Source: Bartonella taylorii
GTDB lineage: Bacteria; Pseudomonadota; Alphaproteobacteria; Rhizobiales; Rhizobiaceae
Length of the DNA stretch: 64,000 nucleotides
Reading direction: 5' to 3'
NCBI RefSeq assembly: GCF_023920105.1
Contig: NZ_CP083693.1
Span: 1,319,001 to 1,383,000 of the forward strand
The translations under genes were made by a program, and so were the position numbers. The number at the start of each line of letters is the position of its first letter. The first letter of the stretch is position 1. This document shows, in pieces, positions 9,512 through 17,667 of this stretch. The notes beneath the pieces were generated by a model. That model was not told where the DNA came from. It was given only the letters and a program-made list of their open reading frames with translations, and searched no databases.

Positions 9512-10240
9512 TCATTTGTGAACGTTGCTTTTTTTCAAAGAAAACAAAGCGATTTGGGCTTGTTGATAAGACATATCTGTTAGATTTTTTGTTCCTACGA
9601 AAGAGATAAGCTTACTTTCTTCAGATTGTGTTTTTTTAATTAATTCTTTGATTTCATTCATTTGTTCAGGAGAGATACCTGAAAGAAGCGTGTTGCCATC
9701 TGTATCGTCTTCTTTTCTTGCGACATTAAGAAGCATGCCTAAGAGATATCTACGTGCGTAGGTGAGAGTAGAGCCAACCGCTTGTATGTTGTTTTTGCTC
9801 CCTGTAGTATCAAAAGGAAATGTTCCTTCTGTTGATATTTCATTGCCTGATATATGCTTTAAAGTCATTTCTACAGTTATGCTATTTGAACTCTGCTCTT
9901 TGATACGAGAGAACAAGGCAAAGTGATGTGTTGCAAGAGGTCCTTTGATAGCATCAATATATTTATCAAGCGTTGTATAGAGGCTTTTAGTATGTGTATT
10001 AATGGCGTTTTGTTCGATATGTTTGTATTCCATTTGCATAGCAGAAAGATCACGGACAAAGTTTTGGCGCTCTTGTCGTTTTATCTCTTGTTCTCGCAAT
10101 TCAAGAAGACGCTTGAGACGATCCATATCGACATCATTTTCTAAAGCTCTTTCTAAAATAAGCTCCATAGCTGTAGGTTTGATTTCACAATCGTTCGTTT
10201 TTTTCACTAATTCCGTTTGTGTAGTACTTAGTTCACTCAT
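9512..10240 (-). CDS. ERF-family single-strand annealing protein
   Basis: Phage recombinase of the ERF superfamily, which anneals complementary single strands next to the exonuclease. Residues about 55-190 carry the family pattern: FVRDLSAMQMEYKHIEQNA, then LATHHFALFSRI, VEMTLKHISGNEIS and the conserved QAVGSTLTYARRYLLGMLL ending in DDTDGN. Length 242 residues is usual. GGAGG lies about 8 bases before the ATG at 10240. The YqaJ gene starts 51 bases downstream, so the two probably form one exonuclease-annealase operon. Confidence 0.85.
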   Translation of the reverse strand: MSELSTTQTELVKKTNDCEIKPTAMELILERALENDVDMDRLKRLLELREQEIKRQERQNFVRDLSAMQMEYKHIEQNAINTHTKSLYTTLDKYIDAIKGPLATHHFALFSRIKEQSSNSITVEMTLKHISGNEISTEGTFPFDTTGSKNNIQAVGSTLTYARRYLLGMLLNVARKEDDTDGNTLLSGISPEQMNEIKELIKKTQSEESKLISFVGTKNLTDMSYQQAQIALFSLKKSNVHK

Positions 10241-10314
10241 CTTGATTTCCTCCTATTTGAGCGCAATTCCCCCGTGGCGTGAATCACGCTTGTGTTTAAA
10301 AGTTGTTTGTGTGG

Positions 10315-10797
10315 TTAGAAACGGCTTATGTAGCTTGGATAGATTGTTGAATATTCACTTTTGGAGATGATTGAAGTTTCTCCACGAATTTCAAAATTAC
10401 CAGAAATATCTATATTATCGAAAACATATACTTTATCTTGAATTCTAATATCTCCAGAAATGTGTGCATTTTTACATATAACGGCTTTTCCAAAAACACG
10501 AGCATTATCATAAACAAGACCATAAACATGTGCATTGTCATAAATTTGTGCATTACCGAAGATTTGCGCATTGTATTCAACACCAGCATTACCACGAACC
10601 TTGGCATTTTCATAAACCCATGCCTCACCACCAACCCAGCAATTGTCATCATGGCTAAGATTTCTTTCACTCTCTACCCAGCCACCAAGATCACCTTTTT
10701 TAACATCTCCAAAGTCTTTTAATGCACGGATACGGTAAAGCGTTATTCTATCAACTTTAATTGTCTCATCAGTCAGTTCGTATTTCTTTTTTATCAT
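10315..10797 (-). CDS. Left-handed beta-helix (hexapeptide-repeat) phage protein
   Basis: Function unknown. An N-terminal module (RIRALKDFGDVKKGDLGGWV...NLSHDDNCWV) is followed by about 12 six-residue repeats of the kind V/I-x-G-N-A-x (for example AQIFGNAQIYDNAHVYG), which should fold as a left-handed parallel beta-helix. Length 160 residues. AGGAGG lies directly upstream of the ATG. It begins 12 bases after the frameshifted Rha-type antirepressor, so it is cotranscribed with it. A longer paralogue with the same N-terminal module is encoded at 41164-41919. The last 30 residues have lost the repeat. It could be a phage-encoded scaffold or surface protein; no enzymatic residues were recognised. 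Confidence 0.7.
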   Translation of the reverse strand: MIKKKYELTDETIKVDRITLYRIRALKDFGDVKKGDLGGWVESERNLSHDDNCWVGGEAWVYENAKVRGNAGVEYNAQIFGNAQIYDNAHVYGLVYDNARVFGKAVICKNAHISGDIRIQDKVYVFDNIDISGNFEIRGETSIISKSEYSTIYPSYISRF

Positions 10798-10809
10798 AAT
10801 AACCTCCTC

Positions 10810-11552
10810 TTAATGCATGCTTTGTTTTTTAATCTCTTGAGACAACACACCAATTCCTTTTGCTGTGATCTTTGCGCAAGGTATGACTTTTTCTATTCCA
10901 CTTGCGGTTTGAAGTGTGATGGTTGGACAATCCATAAGTTGCTTTTGGATTTTGTCTTGATAAGGAAGCAAATTTCCACCTGCTGCTCGTCTGTAAACCC
11001 AACCTTTTTGCTGTAAGAAGAGAATGAACTGTTTTGGTTGCATCTCGAGTATTTTAGCAGCTTCTGTAAGACCGAAGAGTCCGTCATGACGCTGTAAGCT
11101 TTCAAGAGCCATTGCCTTTGGTTTTAAATTTGCAATAATGCTATCTTTTTGTTCATTTTCATTTTTGAGATAAGTTAAAACACCAAGCATAACCTGAGGG
11201 CTTGAGTAATCGATTTGTGGTATTACTGCTTGCTTTTCCAATTCTTGCCAACGGTCTATAATCCTAGCACGTAATGTCATACTGTAACCAGAAACTAAAA
11301 TGAGGCATTCACGTTTAGGGAGGTTGTAACAAGGGAGAGTGCGACCTGTTGAATCTTTGTAAAAACCTACAAATTCACTCAGCCCAAATTTGGGCTCAGT
11401 ACTTTTAGAGTGCAGCTCTTCAAGCATTTGCTAATATCACGCATAACGTGTTTATGTTGCTTACCGCATAACTCTGCAATTTCACGACTAGACATCGTTT
11501 GAACTGTTGTGTTTTGAAAATTTCTTTCAGATGTTGTGATAAAATTATGCAT
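10810..11552 (-). pseudogene. Rha-family phage antirepressor, frameshifted
   Basis: Two frames join into one Rha-type protein. The ATG at 11552 (GGAG 8 bases upstream) gives MHNFITTSERN...MSSREIAELCGKQHKHVMRDI, the Rha winged-helix start. At about 11425-11432 one base is missing in an A-run, and the protein continues in another frame as [20 protein letters not shown]. The C-terminal half (about [20 protein letters not shown] to the end) is a KilA-C/ANT-like DNA-binding domain. The frame shift separates the two halves; the ATG at 11427 could still yield a 205-residue C-terminal protein. Family proteins bind or displace phage repressors. It overlaps the end of the AntA-like gene by 8 bases. Confidence 0.7.
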
Positions 11553-11979
11553 GCTTCACTCCGTTCGTTGTGACAACATTGTCATTGTGCTTCATTTGCT
11601 GTCTTAGATGTCTTAAGAAATCTTCTAATGTTTCAGGATTTGAATAATTGATTTTTGAATTTGCTTTTTTTTCGCATTTCAGAAAATATTCACGCACTTG
11701 TTTACCTTTGAGACCAGGTTCACAAATGGCAATGTGTTTTGCAGTGTCTAAAGTGAGAGCATAATCTTTAAAAGGATTTCCACGCGAGGAGTTTGATAAT
11801 TTTTTAGTAGAACGTACAAAGTCGACATCTTCTCTAAAGCTAAGTTCTTTAATACAGTTTGTTATCCACTTTCTAAACTCGGTTTTTACCTCTAAAAAGG
11901 TATATAAATCACGAGCGCTAATAGTTTGAACCTTTTGATGCTGAATAATATTGTATTGAGTAGCAAGAAGCTTTTCCAT
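11545..11979 (-). CDS. AntA/AntB-type phage antirepressor
   Basis: Antirepressor-like protein of phages. The AntA/AntB domain covers about residues 15-95: VQTISARDLYTFLEVKTEFRKWI, then F-REDVDFV and YALTLDTAKHIAICEP. A lysine-rich tail follows. The frame is open to 11991, but the ATG at 11979 is preferred because GAGG lies 6-7 bases before it, giving 144 residues. It lies upstream of the broken Rha antirepressor and the beta-helix gene on the same strand, so this is an antirepressor operon within the prophage regulatory region. Confidence 0.8.
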   Translation of the reverse strand: MEKLLATQYNIIQHQKVQTISARDLYTFLEVKTEFRKWITNCIKELSFREDVDFVRSTKKLSNSSRGNPFKDYALTLDTAKHIAICEPGLKGKQVREYFLKCEKKANSKINYSNPETLEDFLRHLRQQMKHNDNVVTTNGVKHA

Positions 11980-12034
11980 TACAGACCTCATATTGATGGG
12001 ATTGAAAGGGGCGTCTTTAAAACGCCCTTAGATT

Positions 12035-12409
12035 TTAAAGCACGTCATGAAGGCGCAAGCGGTGTTGCTGTTCATAGGTACCGAACATCTCATCATTATA
12101 TTTTTCGTCTGAAAGATCATTTAAAAGTCCTTCGTAGGCATCACTTTCGCGTATAAAAGGATGAACATAACGATCTTGATCAAGAAACCAGCCGTTTTCT
12201 TGTATGTACACTTCTGCAATTTCTTCAGAGATATCTTCGCAACTTTTCTCAGAAGGATTTACACGAAAGATTTTTACGGTATCATCTGCCTCATCAACAA
12301 TCTCTAAAACTTGGTTTTCATCAAGTGGACCTGACTCTCCAATGTGTTGATCATCACCGTAGACAACTAATAAAATTTCATCAGAATTAATAAGAATTGG
12401 CTTTTCCAT
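12035..12409 (-). CDS. Small, strongly acidic phage protein of unknown function
   Basis: No family recognised. The 124-residue protein has roughly 30 Asp/Glu against about 9 Lys/Arg, spread along its whole length, and no membrane segment. A GAGGGGGG purine stretch precedes the ATG at 12409. A short GC-rich hairpin (about 12009-12028) follows the stop. Such acidity is seen in DNA-mimic anti-restriction proteins but also in many ordinary phage proteins, so that role is only a possibility. It lies between the antirepressor genes and the repressor. Confidence 0.6.
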   Translation of the reverse strand: MEKPILINSDEILLVVYGDDQHIGESGPLDENQVLEIVDEADDTVKIFRVNPSEKSCEDISEEIAEVYIQENGWFLDQDRYVHPFIRESDAYEGLLNDLSDEKYNDEMFGTYEQQHRLRLHDVL

Positions 12410-12725
12410 AATTACCCCCCTCTAACGCCTCTTGGCGATTGTTTGTTTGCGGTTTATGGATATCAATGTAGCGTATTTAGGAATATGTGTTAATACATAT
12501 GTACCTATTTTAGAAATTTTTTACATAAATATAAAAAGTCACTTAGAAAATTAAAACTGTAATTACTAAAAAAGGGGTATATGTTTAGAATGGCTAGAGC
12601 TTTAGTAATGCTAACTACATTGAATTTTAATATTCTAATCGATTATTTTGCAAATATTTGCATAATTCTCTCCTTAACAGAAATATACGATAAGAAGAAA
12701 ATTATGCTCATATGATTTAATTATT
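12410..12725. other. Intergenic region upstream of the acidic protein gene
   Basis: AT-rich with no open frame of note. It should hold the promoter of the minus-strand operon starting at 12409. No operator repeats were identified with confidence. Confidence 0.35.
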
Positions 12726-13322
12726 TTAAAATCTCGGCGGCTTTATCCAGTCTATAGGCGCAGCCCAAATTAATGCAATGTCTTTTATTTCTGGATACAA
12801 CCTATTTAAACTCTCTAAATTAAATAAACCAGACTTACTACCTTGCTTTATTATTTTGACAAAACAACGTCCATCTTGCGTATAGACAATTGCTTTTTTA
12901 TTAAGAAGTAAACTTGGAGAAATGTTTTCTGAATAAAACAAAATAGATTTATCCTCAATGAAAGGTTCCATTGAGTCGCCTTCAACTTTTACTGCGTATG
13001 TATCTTTTGTAATATACGGGGGTATTTCCACTTCTTCAAGCCAACCATCTTCATAGGGGATAATTTCTGAACCTGCTCCTACATAACCCATTAACGGTAT
13101 AGTTTTTTTTCGTGGAAGTGGGTATTTTGTGATTTCCTCAATTGCTATACCTTCTTGTGCACTTATTCCTCGTTCACCTGTCAGCATTTTATTGACTGCA
13201 GAGCGGTAGATAGGGCGATGCACCTTCTCACTTAGTTGTCTGGCAAGCGATGATTGAGATAATCCAGATTCTTGTAAGGCTTCACTTAGCCAAATTTTCA
13301 TAATGTTATTCATGATTTCCAT
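12726..13322 (-). CDS. CI/LexA-like prophage repressor with S24 peptidase domain
   Basis: Repressor keeping the prophage silent. An N-terminal HTH (SEALQESGLSQSSLARQLSEK) is followed by a LexA/UmuD-type S24 self-cleavage domain. Visible are the candidate cleavage dipeptide Ala-Gly in GYVGAGSE, the serine nucleophile in VEGDSMEP and the general-base lysine in VYTQDGRCFVKII. Length 198 residues is usual. The ATG at 13322 is the most upstream; those at 13313 and 13301 are also possible, and a TATAAT-like box overlaps the first ATG. It is divergent from the Cro-like gene at 13408, forming a lambda-like switch. Cleavage would be triggered by RecA upon DNA damage (family knowledge). Confidence 0.85.
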   Translation of the reverse strand: MEIMNNIMKIWLSEALQESGLSQSSLARQLSEKVHRPIYRSAVNKMLTGERGISAQEGIAIEEITKYPLPRKKTIPLMGYVGAGSEIIPYEDGWLEEVEIPPYITKDTYAVKVEGDSMEPFIEDKSILFYSENISPSLLLNKKAIVYTQDGRCFVKIIKQGSKSGLFNLESLNRLYPEIKDIALIWAAPIDWIKPPRF

Positions 13323-13372
13323 TATATCTTTGTTAGAAAAAAAATCTTTTGTGATTTTCGTTACATTTTCTA

Positions 13373-13400
13373 TTGATTTTGTACCTAAATAAGCTACAAT
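13373..13400 (+). promoter_or_regulatory. Promoter of the Cro-like gene, apparently leaderless
   Basis: A -35 TTGATT (13373-13378) and -10 TACAAT (13395-13400) have a 16-base spacer. The ATG at 13408 lies 8 bases after the -10, where transcription should start, so the mRNA would have almost no leader and no ribosome site. The 85 bases between the two divergent genes must also hold the operators. Confidence 0.5.
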
Positions 13401-13407
13401 ATGACTT

Positions 13408-13746
13408 ATGAAACAATTTTCGGAAATAATAAATTTATTAGGTGGGGTTCGTAGAGCATCTCAGTTGCTTGGGGTTCATAGAACACGCGTGTACGTCTGG
13501 CTCCGTCCTGTATCAAAAGGTGGAACTGGTGGGAGAATTCCGACAAAACATATCCCAATTCTTTTGAATGAGGCCAAGAGAATTGGAGCACCGATTAAGG
13601 CAGAAGACTTTTTCTCGTTTTTTTATAGGGCGCAATCATGTGACTCTAAACTATCTTCAACATCCGCATTCGTTGATTGTTCTCCTGTTCGTGTGAAAGC
13701 GTGTAGACAGCGCAGCATGTTACAACAGACCCCTTCACACTCTTAA
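13408..13746 (+). CDS. Cro-like HTH regulator, divergent from the repressor
   Basis: A 112-residue protein whose first 70 residues form a Cro/YdaS-like helix-turn-helix (EIINLLGGVRRASQLLGVHRTRVYVWL, then a basic GGRIPTKHIPILL). The remainder is low in structure. By position opposite the CI-like repressor it should be the lytic-side regulator of the switch. No Shine-Dalgarno sequence is seen and the promoter places the start of transcription at the ATG. Family placement rests on the HTH pattern and on context. Confidence 0.65.
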   Translation: MKQFSEIINLLGGVRRASQLLGVHRTRVYVWLRPVSKGGTGGRIPTKHIPILLNEAKRIGAPIKAEDFFSFFYRAQSCDSKLSSTSAFVDCSPVRVKACRQRSMLQQTPSHS

Positions 13747-13758
13747 AGAAGAAAGATC

Positions 13759-14211
13759 ATGAGAAACGGAATATTGAAGAAACTCTACACACGGATTTGT
13801 AGATTAATAGGTTGTAATACGAAAATTGAGAATGGAGATAGATTGGTGGAAGAATGGAAAAAAATACCATATCGTGACTGTAGCGTAGAAGATCTTGTGA
13901 AACGACACGAAACTCACACAACAATTCTTAAAAAACGAGAAGAATGGCATAAGTCACAATTTGATAGTTGGATGAGATGGCATGAAGCCACTCTTGCAGA
14001 GCGAGATAAGTCAATTGAACAACAGCAAGTAGTACTTGAAAACCTATCCTCTTTAATTAAGCAAAAAAGTAAGACACTGTATGAACAAAGATTAAAGTTG
14101 GCTTCACAAATGGAGCTAATTGATAAACTAAATAATAAAATAATTTACTTAATCAACAAAAAAGGAGAACCAAGATTGATCGATTTTATTTTTTCAGGAG
14201 AATGCTTTTAA
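13759..14211 (+). CDS. Coiled-coil phage protein of unknown function
   Basis: Not recognised. Residues about 60-135 are rich in Glu, Lys, Gln and Leu with heptad-like spacing (for example LAERDKSIEQQQVVLENLSS) and probably form a long coiled coil. The first 20 residues are basic. Length 150 residues. It starts 12 bases after the Cro-like gene, behind a GAAGAAAG purine stretch, and is likely cotranscribed with it. Its end faces the convergent gene at 14249. Confidence 0.55.
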   Translation: MRNGILKKLYTRICRLIGCNTKIENGDRLVEEWKKIPYRDCSVEDLVKRHETHTTILKKREEWHKSQFDSWMRWHEATLAERDKSIEQQQVVLENLSSLIKQKSKTLYEQRLKLASQMELIDKLNNKIIYLINKKGEPRLIDFIFSGECF

Positions 14212-14248
14212 TTTTGCCGTCATTAATCCCAAAAATGAGGATTATTAA

Positions 14249-15031
14249 TTAAAATTCGTAATAGCAATCGTAATAGTCATCGTCATGACGCTGTTCCAAA
14301 CGTGGTGCTATATCCCCGAACTTAATAGTGATTAATTCATCTGGATTGTCGAGTGACGTGTATTTAAGAGTACCATTTACAATGTTGTGCAAATTATATT
14401 CAGATTTGCTTAAACTTAATCGTAAGTAAAAATAATTGTACTCTTTATAAGGTATACAAAATAAACTTATAGCAAGCGCTTCTGTAGCATTCGATTTGAT
14501 CTCTTTGGGTTTTAAAGAAATGTGTTTGGGAGTTGTTCTCTTAATGACGACGAAATCTTTTGATAGATCAGACTGATCGTCTTTAAACCAACAAGCGTTT
14601 TCCAGAAATTCAAAGGGGCAGTTTTCTGATATTTGTATGTTTCTTATTGCAATACATCCTGTTGTTAGATTTGTAATCTTCAATACGAACTCATTATATA
14701 AGAAACCATTTCTTTGCTCTGGTGGCTCTAAAGACGCTATGATCTCTAAGTCTTTTCTTGAATCAGATAATAACCGTTTTGACGATTCGGCAAGGTCTTT
14801 TGTCGAATCAGCTTGTTTTTTAAGAGCTGCTGTTTGTTTTTGGCTTTCTGCAAATTGCTTGGTTGCCCATTCCCTATCTTCTTCTCGTTTCTTTGCAGCT
14901 TTTTCTAAATCATCTTTGCGGATTTTAGCAGCTTCTTTACGGTCTTTATTTCTTAAAATAAGCGCTACAGAAAGCGACACAACAAATGATACAAAACCTG
15001 TAAGAAATATCTTTATCCATTCTTGCATCAT
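14249..15031 (-). CDS. Membrane-anchored coiled-coil protein, unknown function
   Basis: Not recognised. From the ATG at 15031 (or 15028), preceded by GGGGGGAG, it starts MMQEWIKIFLTGFVSFVVSL, one membrane helix at the very N-terminus. A highly charged helical stretch of about 90 residues follows (Lys/Glu/Asp/Ala), then a C-terminal beta-rich domain of about 140 residues ending in a Tyr/Asp-rich tail. The frame stays open to 15127, but the ribosome site favours the inner start, giving 260 residues. It is transcribed alone against the surrounding replication genes, the usual layout of a lysogenic-conversion gene in a prophage; exclusion or defence is possible but not shown. Confidence 0.55.
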   Translation of the reverse strand: MMQEWIKIFLTGFVSFVVSLSVALILRNKDRKEAAKIRKDDLEKAAKKREEDREWATKQFAESQKQTAALKKQADSTKDLAESSKRLLSDSRKDLEIIASLEPPEQRNGFLYNEFVLKITNLTTGCIAIRNIQISENCPFEFLENACWFKDDQSDLSKDFVVIKRTTPKHISLKPKEIKSNATEALAISLFCIPYKEYNYFYLRLSLSKSEYNLHNIVNGTLKYTSLDNPDELITIKFGDIAPRLEQRHDDDYYDCYYEF

Positions 15032-15156
15032 AACTCCCCCCACTTTTTTAGAATCATTGGGAGGATACTTTTTCAAAAACATTTTTGCAAGACAAGCAAT
15101 CACAACACGTTCTGTCATAGCACACATATCAATACGTAGAGCCTTAAGGGGCGGGT

Positions 15157-15636
15157 ATGATCACTAACGCACAAACCATTTTATGTCTTGATCTAGGGAC
15201 CAAGACAAGCTGGGCGATATGCAGTGCGGATGGTCATATAACAAGCGATACAGAGCATTTTCAATCACGCCGTTTTGAAGGCGGTGGTATGCGTTATTTA
15301 CGCTTTAAACGGTGGCTTACTGAACTAAAGAGATCTGTTGATGAAATTGACGCGGTGTATTTTGAAAAGGTGCGCCGGCATGTGGGTACAGACGCTTCTC
15401 ATATTTATGGGGGCTTTCTAGCAACCTTAACAGCGTGGTGTGAACATCATCAGATACCATATGAAGGCATTCCCGTTGGTACAATTAAGAAGGCAACAAC
15501 AGGGAAAGGCAATGCCTCAAAAGAAGAAATGATTAAGGCAGTGCGTACAAAAGGACACAATCCGAAAGACGACAACGAACCAGATGCTTTGGCAATTTTA
15601 TATTTAATGAAAGAAGGGGGTATATATGTCCAGTAA
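15157..15636 (+). CDS. RuvC-like Holliday-junction resolvase (phage type)
   Basis: RNase H-fold nuclease that should cut branched DNA during phage replication and recombination. The metal-binding acidic residues of the RuvC fold are visible in ILCLDLGTKTSWAI, in DAVYFEKVRRH and in KDDNEPDALAILYL. GTIKKATTGKGNASKEEM is the usual basic DNA-contact segment. Length 159 residues. The ATG at 15157 follows AAGGGGCGGG. Its last bases overlap the start of the replication gene by 11, so the two are translationally coupled. Confidence 0.85.
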   Translation: MITNAQTILCLDLGTKTSWAICSADGHITSDTEHFQSRRFEGGGMRYLRFKRWLTELKRSVDEIDAVYFEKVRRHVGTDASHIYGGFLATLTAWCEHHQIPYEGIPVGTIKKATTGKGNASKEEMIKAVRTKGHNPKDDNEPDALAILYLMKEGGIYVQ

Positions 15637-16732
15637 AATACCATGGACGAGACTTAATACAGACCAGTGGCTATTTAAACTCTCTGATTTACTGCCTATG
15701 GAAGTCAATGTTTATGTGAAGTGGCGGATAAGAATGTTACACACGCGTGAGCCTCTTTTGAATGATTCACGAATATTATCTCATTTTACTTGTTGTTCAG
15801 TAAAAAGATTTCAAAAGGCATTAGAGTATTTATTTAGATCTGGACACATCATTTGTTTAGAAGATCGTCGTTTGTGGAGTTCAGATGTTGAGGAAGAACT
15901 CAATAACTCAAACGAAAATTTAAATAAATTTTCAGAGAGAGCACAGAAAGCAGCGCAAGCAAAATGGGCAAAACATCATAAAGCAAAAACAATTAGTGAT
16001 GATCAAGATGCTAAGCATGATGCTAAAGCAATGCTTAAGGATGCTAAGCATAATGCTAAACATGACGCTAGCAATGCACAAGCAATGCTTAATTATGCCA
16101 TTAACAATAACAATAACATATATAATAAAAAAACTAAAACTATCGTTTTAGCAAAAAAAGAAATTGGTTCTGAAAATTTAGAAACAAACGAACAGGTTGA
16201 TGAGCCAACTGAGGTTGCTGCTGTTGAAACCACATCAGAGCAAATCGCAACCTCACTAGACAACCAACCTCCCATTCACGAGCAAGAAAGCGTTCCAGAA
16301 AAAGCAAAACGAGCGAAAGCTAATCGCGGTTGTCGATTGCCTGCGGATTTTGAACCCGATTACGATTTTGCCATTGCAGAGGGCTTGCCTCCGGAGCGCG
16401 TGAAAGTCGAGATTGCAAAATTCCGAGATTATTGGCGTTCAAAAGCCGGAACAAATGCAACCAAAATCGATTGGCAAGCAACATGGTGTAACTGGGTGAG
16501 AAATTCAAAAAGTTACAAACAAGGAGAAAATTATGGAACACAAGCCAATTCCCAAACAGGACAACAGCGCGGGTGGAATTATCGCGTTGCACAGTACATG
16601 TCCGATATCAAAAATTCAGATAGTGCATACAAATTTCTCTTCGAGGATGATAACCGAACCACCATTCCTTTGGAAAGCGGGGCAAAAACCGTCGATTGCA
16701 GAAGCGGAGAGAGTTACTTCATTAGTCAATGA
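15626..16732 (+). CDS. Phage replication-initiation protein with DnaT-like C-terminus
   Basis: Probably recruits the host helicase to phage DNA. Residues about 5-90 resemble the DUF1376-type domain (WTRLNTDQWLFKLSDLLPME, with an FTCCSVKRFQKALEYL winged-helix-like stretch). Residues about 235-300 match the DnaT/replisome-organiser domain (RLPADFEPDYDFAIAEGLPP, KFRDYWRSKAG...IDWQATWCNWV). The middle is a low-complexity linker with repeats of the type DAKHDAKAML. Length 368 residues. The last 200 bases overlap the start of another frame at 16533, so the C-terminal 65 residues may not all be meaningful. Confidence 0.7.
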   Translation: MSSKIPWTRLNTDQWLFKLSDLLPMEVNVYVKWRIRMLHTREPLLNDSRILSHFTCCSVKRFQKALEYLFRSGHIICLEDRRLWSSDVEEELNNSNENLNKFSERAQKAAQAKWAKHHKAKTISDDQDAKHDAKAMLKDAKHNAKHDASNAQAMLNYAINNNNNIYNKKTKTIVLAKKEIGSENLETNEQVDEPTEVAAVETTSEQIATSLDNQPPIHEQESVPEKAKRAKANRGCRLPADFEPDYDFAIAEGLPPERVKVEIAKFRDYWRSKAGTNATKIDWQATWCNWVRNSKSYKQGENYGTQANSQTGQQRGWNYRVAQYMSDIKNSDSAYKFLFEDDNRTTIPLESGAKTVDCRSGESYFISQ

Positions 16733-17164
16733 TGCGTTGAAAAAGCTTGAAAAAAAGCGAGCGAAGAGGAAATCCAAACGACGTATCTTGTCCTTTCAAG
16801 TGGTCTCAAAAGCCAATTTGGATCAGACGCAAAATCAACAGCGCTTGCGTATCTTTACGCTCTTGAAGGTGTGAGCAGCTGGGTATTGCAAACAGCAACA
16901 AAGAACGTTTTGAAAGGCAAAGCAGAGGGATTAAATCCAACATTTATGCCATCAACAGCAGATTTTTATCGTTATTGCGAAAAGCTTGAAAGCGATATTC
17001 GCTTTCGTGCAGATCGCCTTCTAAAGAACCTTGAAAAACCTGAGAGAACGGAAAAAGCACAAGAGACACCGTTAACATCAGTCCGCTTGGAAAAGCTTCA
17101 AAGAGGTCTTGAAGAAATTTTAAAGGACATTGAAGGAAAACAGCAAAATAGTGAAAAGTACTGA
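16533..17164 (+). pseudogene. Phage early protein, frameshifted, unknown function
   Basis: Two frames read as one protein. The first runs from the ATG at 16533 (GGAG about 7 bases upstream) through FLWKAGQKPSIAEAERVTSL to LKKLEKK. At the A7 run 16750-16756 a base is missing, and the second frame continues ASEEEIQTTYLVLSSGLKSQ, then FGSDAKSTALAYLYALEGVS and a helical C-terminus ending at 17164. The second part alone could start at the GTG at 16871. An inner ATG at 16647 is an alternative start. No function recognised; it follows the replication gene and so may belong to the replication module. Confidence 0.55.
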
Positions 17165-17317
17165 TCATTTTACGATTAGACATGCATTTAAATCGATAAA
17201 ATGGCACCGTAGAGAGCGATTTAAATATTTTATGATAAACATGTTATGAATTAAAACAGCTCTGTACGGTCAAATTTGAGTCAAATAAACCAGTTGGTAA
17301 AATTATGGACTAAAAGC

Positions 17318-17644
17318 ATGAGAATATTAAAAGATCTATTCTTAAAAAACCGTAAACAGCCAATGCAAAAAAAGTTTGTTGCAACAGCTGTTGGTTATGT
17401 CCCTTGGGGAGACGGAGCGGCCGAGTATTTTTACAACCTCTACGAATATCCTGATGGCACAAGAGAGTGTGAAAAGTTTGATGGTGGTCAGTATTACAAA
17501 ACACCTAAGAATGCAGATTTCAGCACCAAAGCGCAAGTAAAAGCATGGGTTTACGGTGGTAATGTTCCGAAAAGCGTTCTGAATTACGAGCCCCTCATAG
17601 AGGAAATAAACAAAGAAATAAAAAAACTATCAGAAGCTGCTTGA
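17318..17644 (+). CDS. Small protein of unknown function
   Basis: Not recognised. From the ATG at 17318 it has 108 residues: a basic N-terminus (MRILKDLFLKNRKQ), then an aromatic-rich segment (VGYVPWGDGAAEYFYNLYEY) and a Lys/Glu-rich end. The frame is open to a TTG at 17276, and an ATG at 17363 is also possible; none has a clear ribosome site. It lies between the broken phage early gene and the brnTA pair. Confidence 0.45.
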   Translation: MRILKDLFLKNRKQPMQKKFVATAVGYVPWGDGAAEYFYNLYEYPDGTRECEKFDGGQYYKTPKNADFSTKAQVKAWVYGGNVPKSVLNYEPLIEEINKEIKKLSEAA

Positions 17645-17667
17645 TACTCTTTGTAGCAGGAAAGAGG

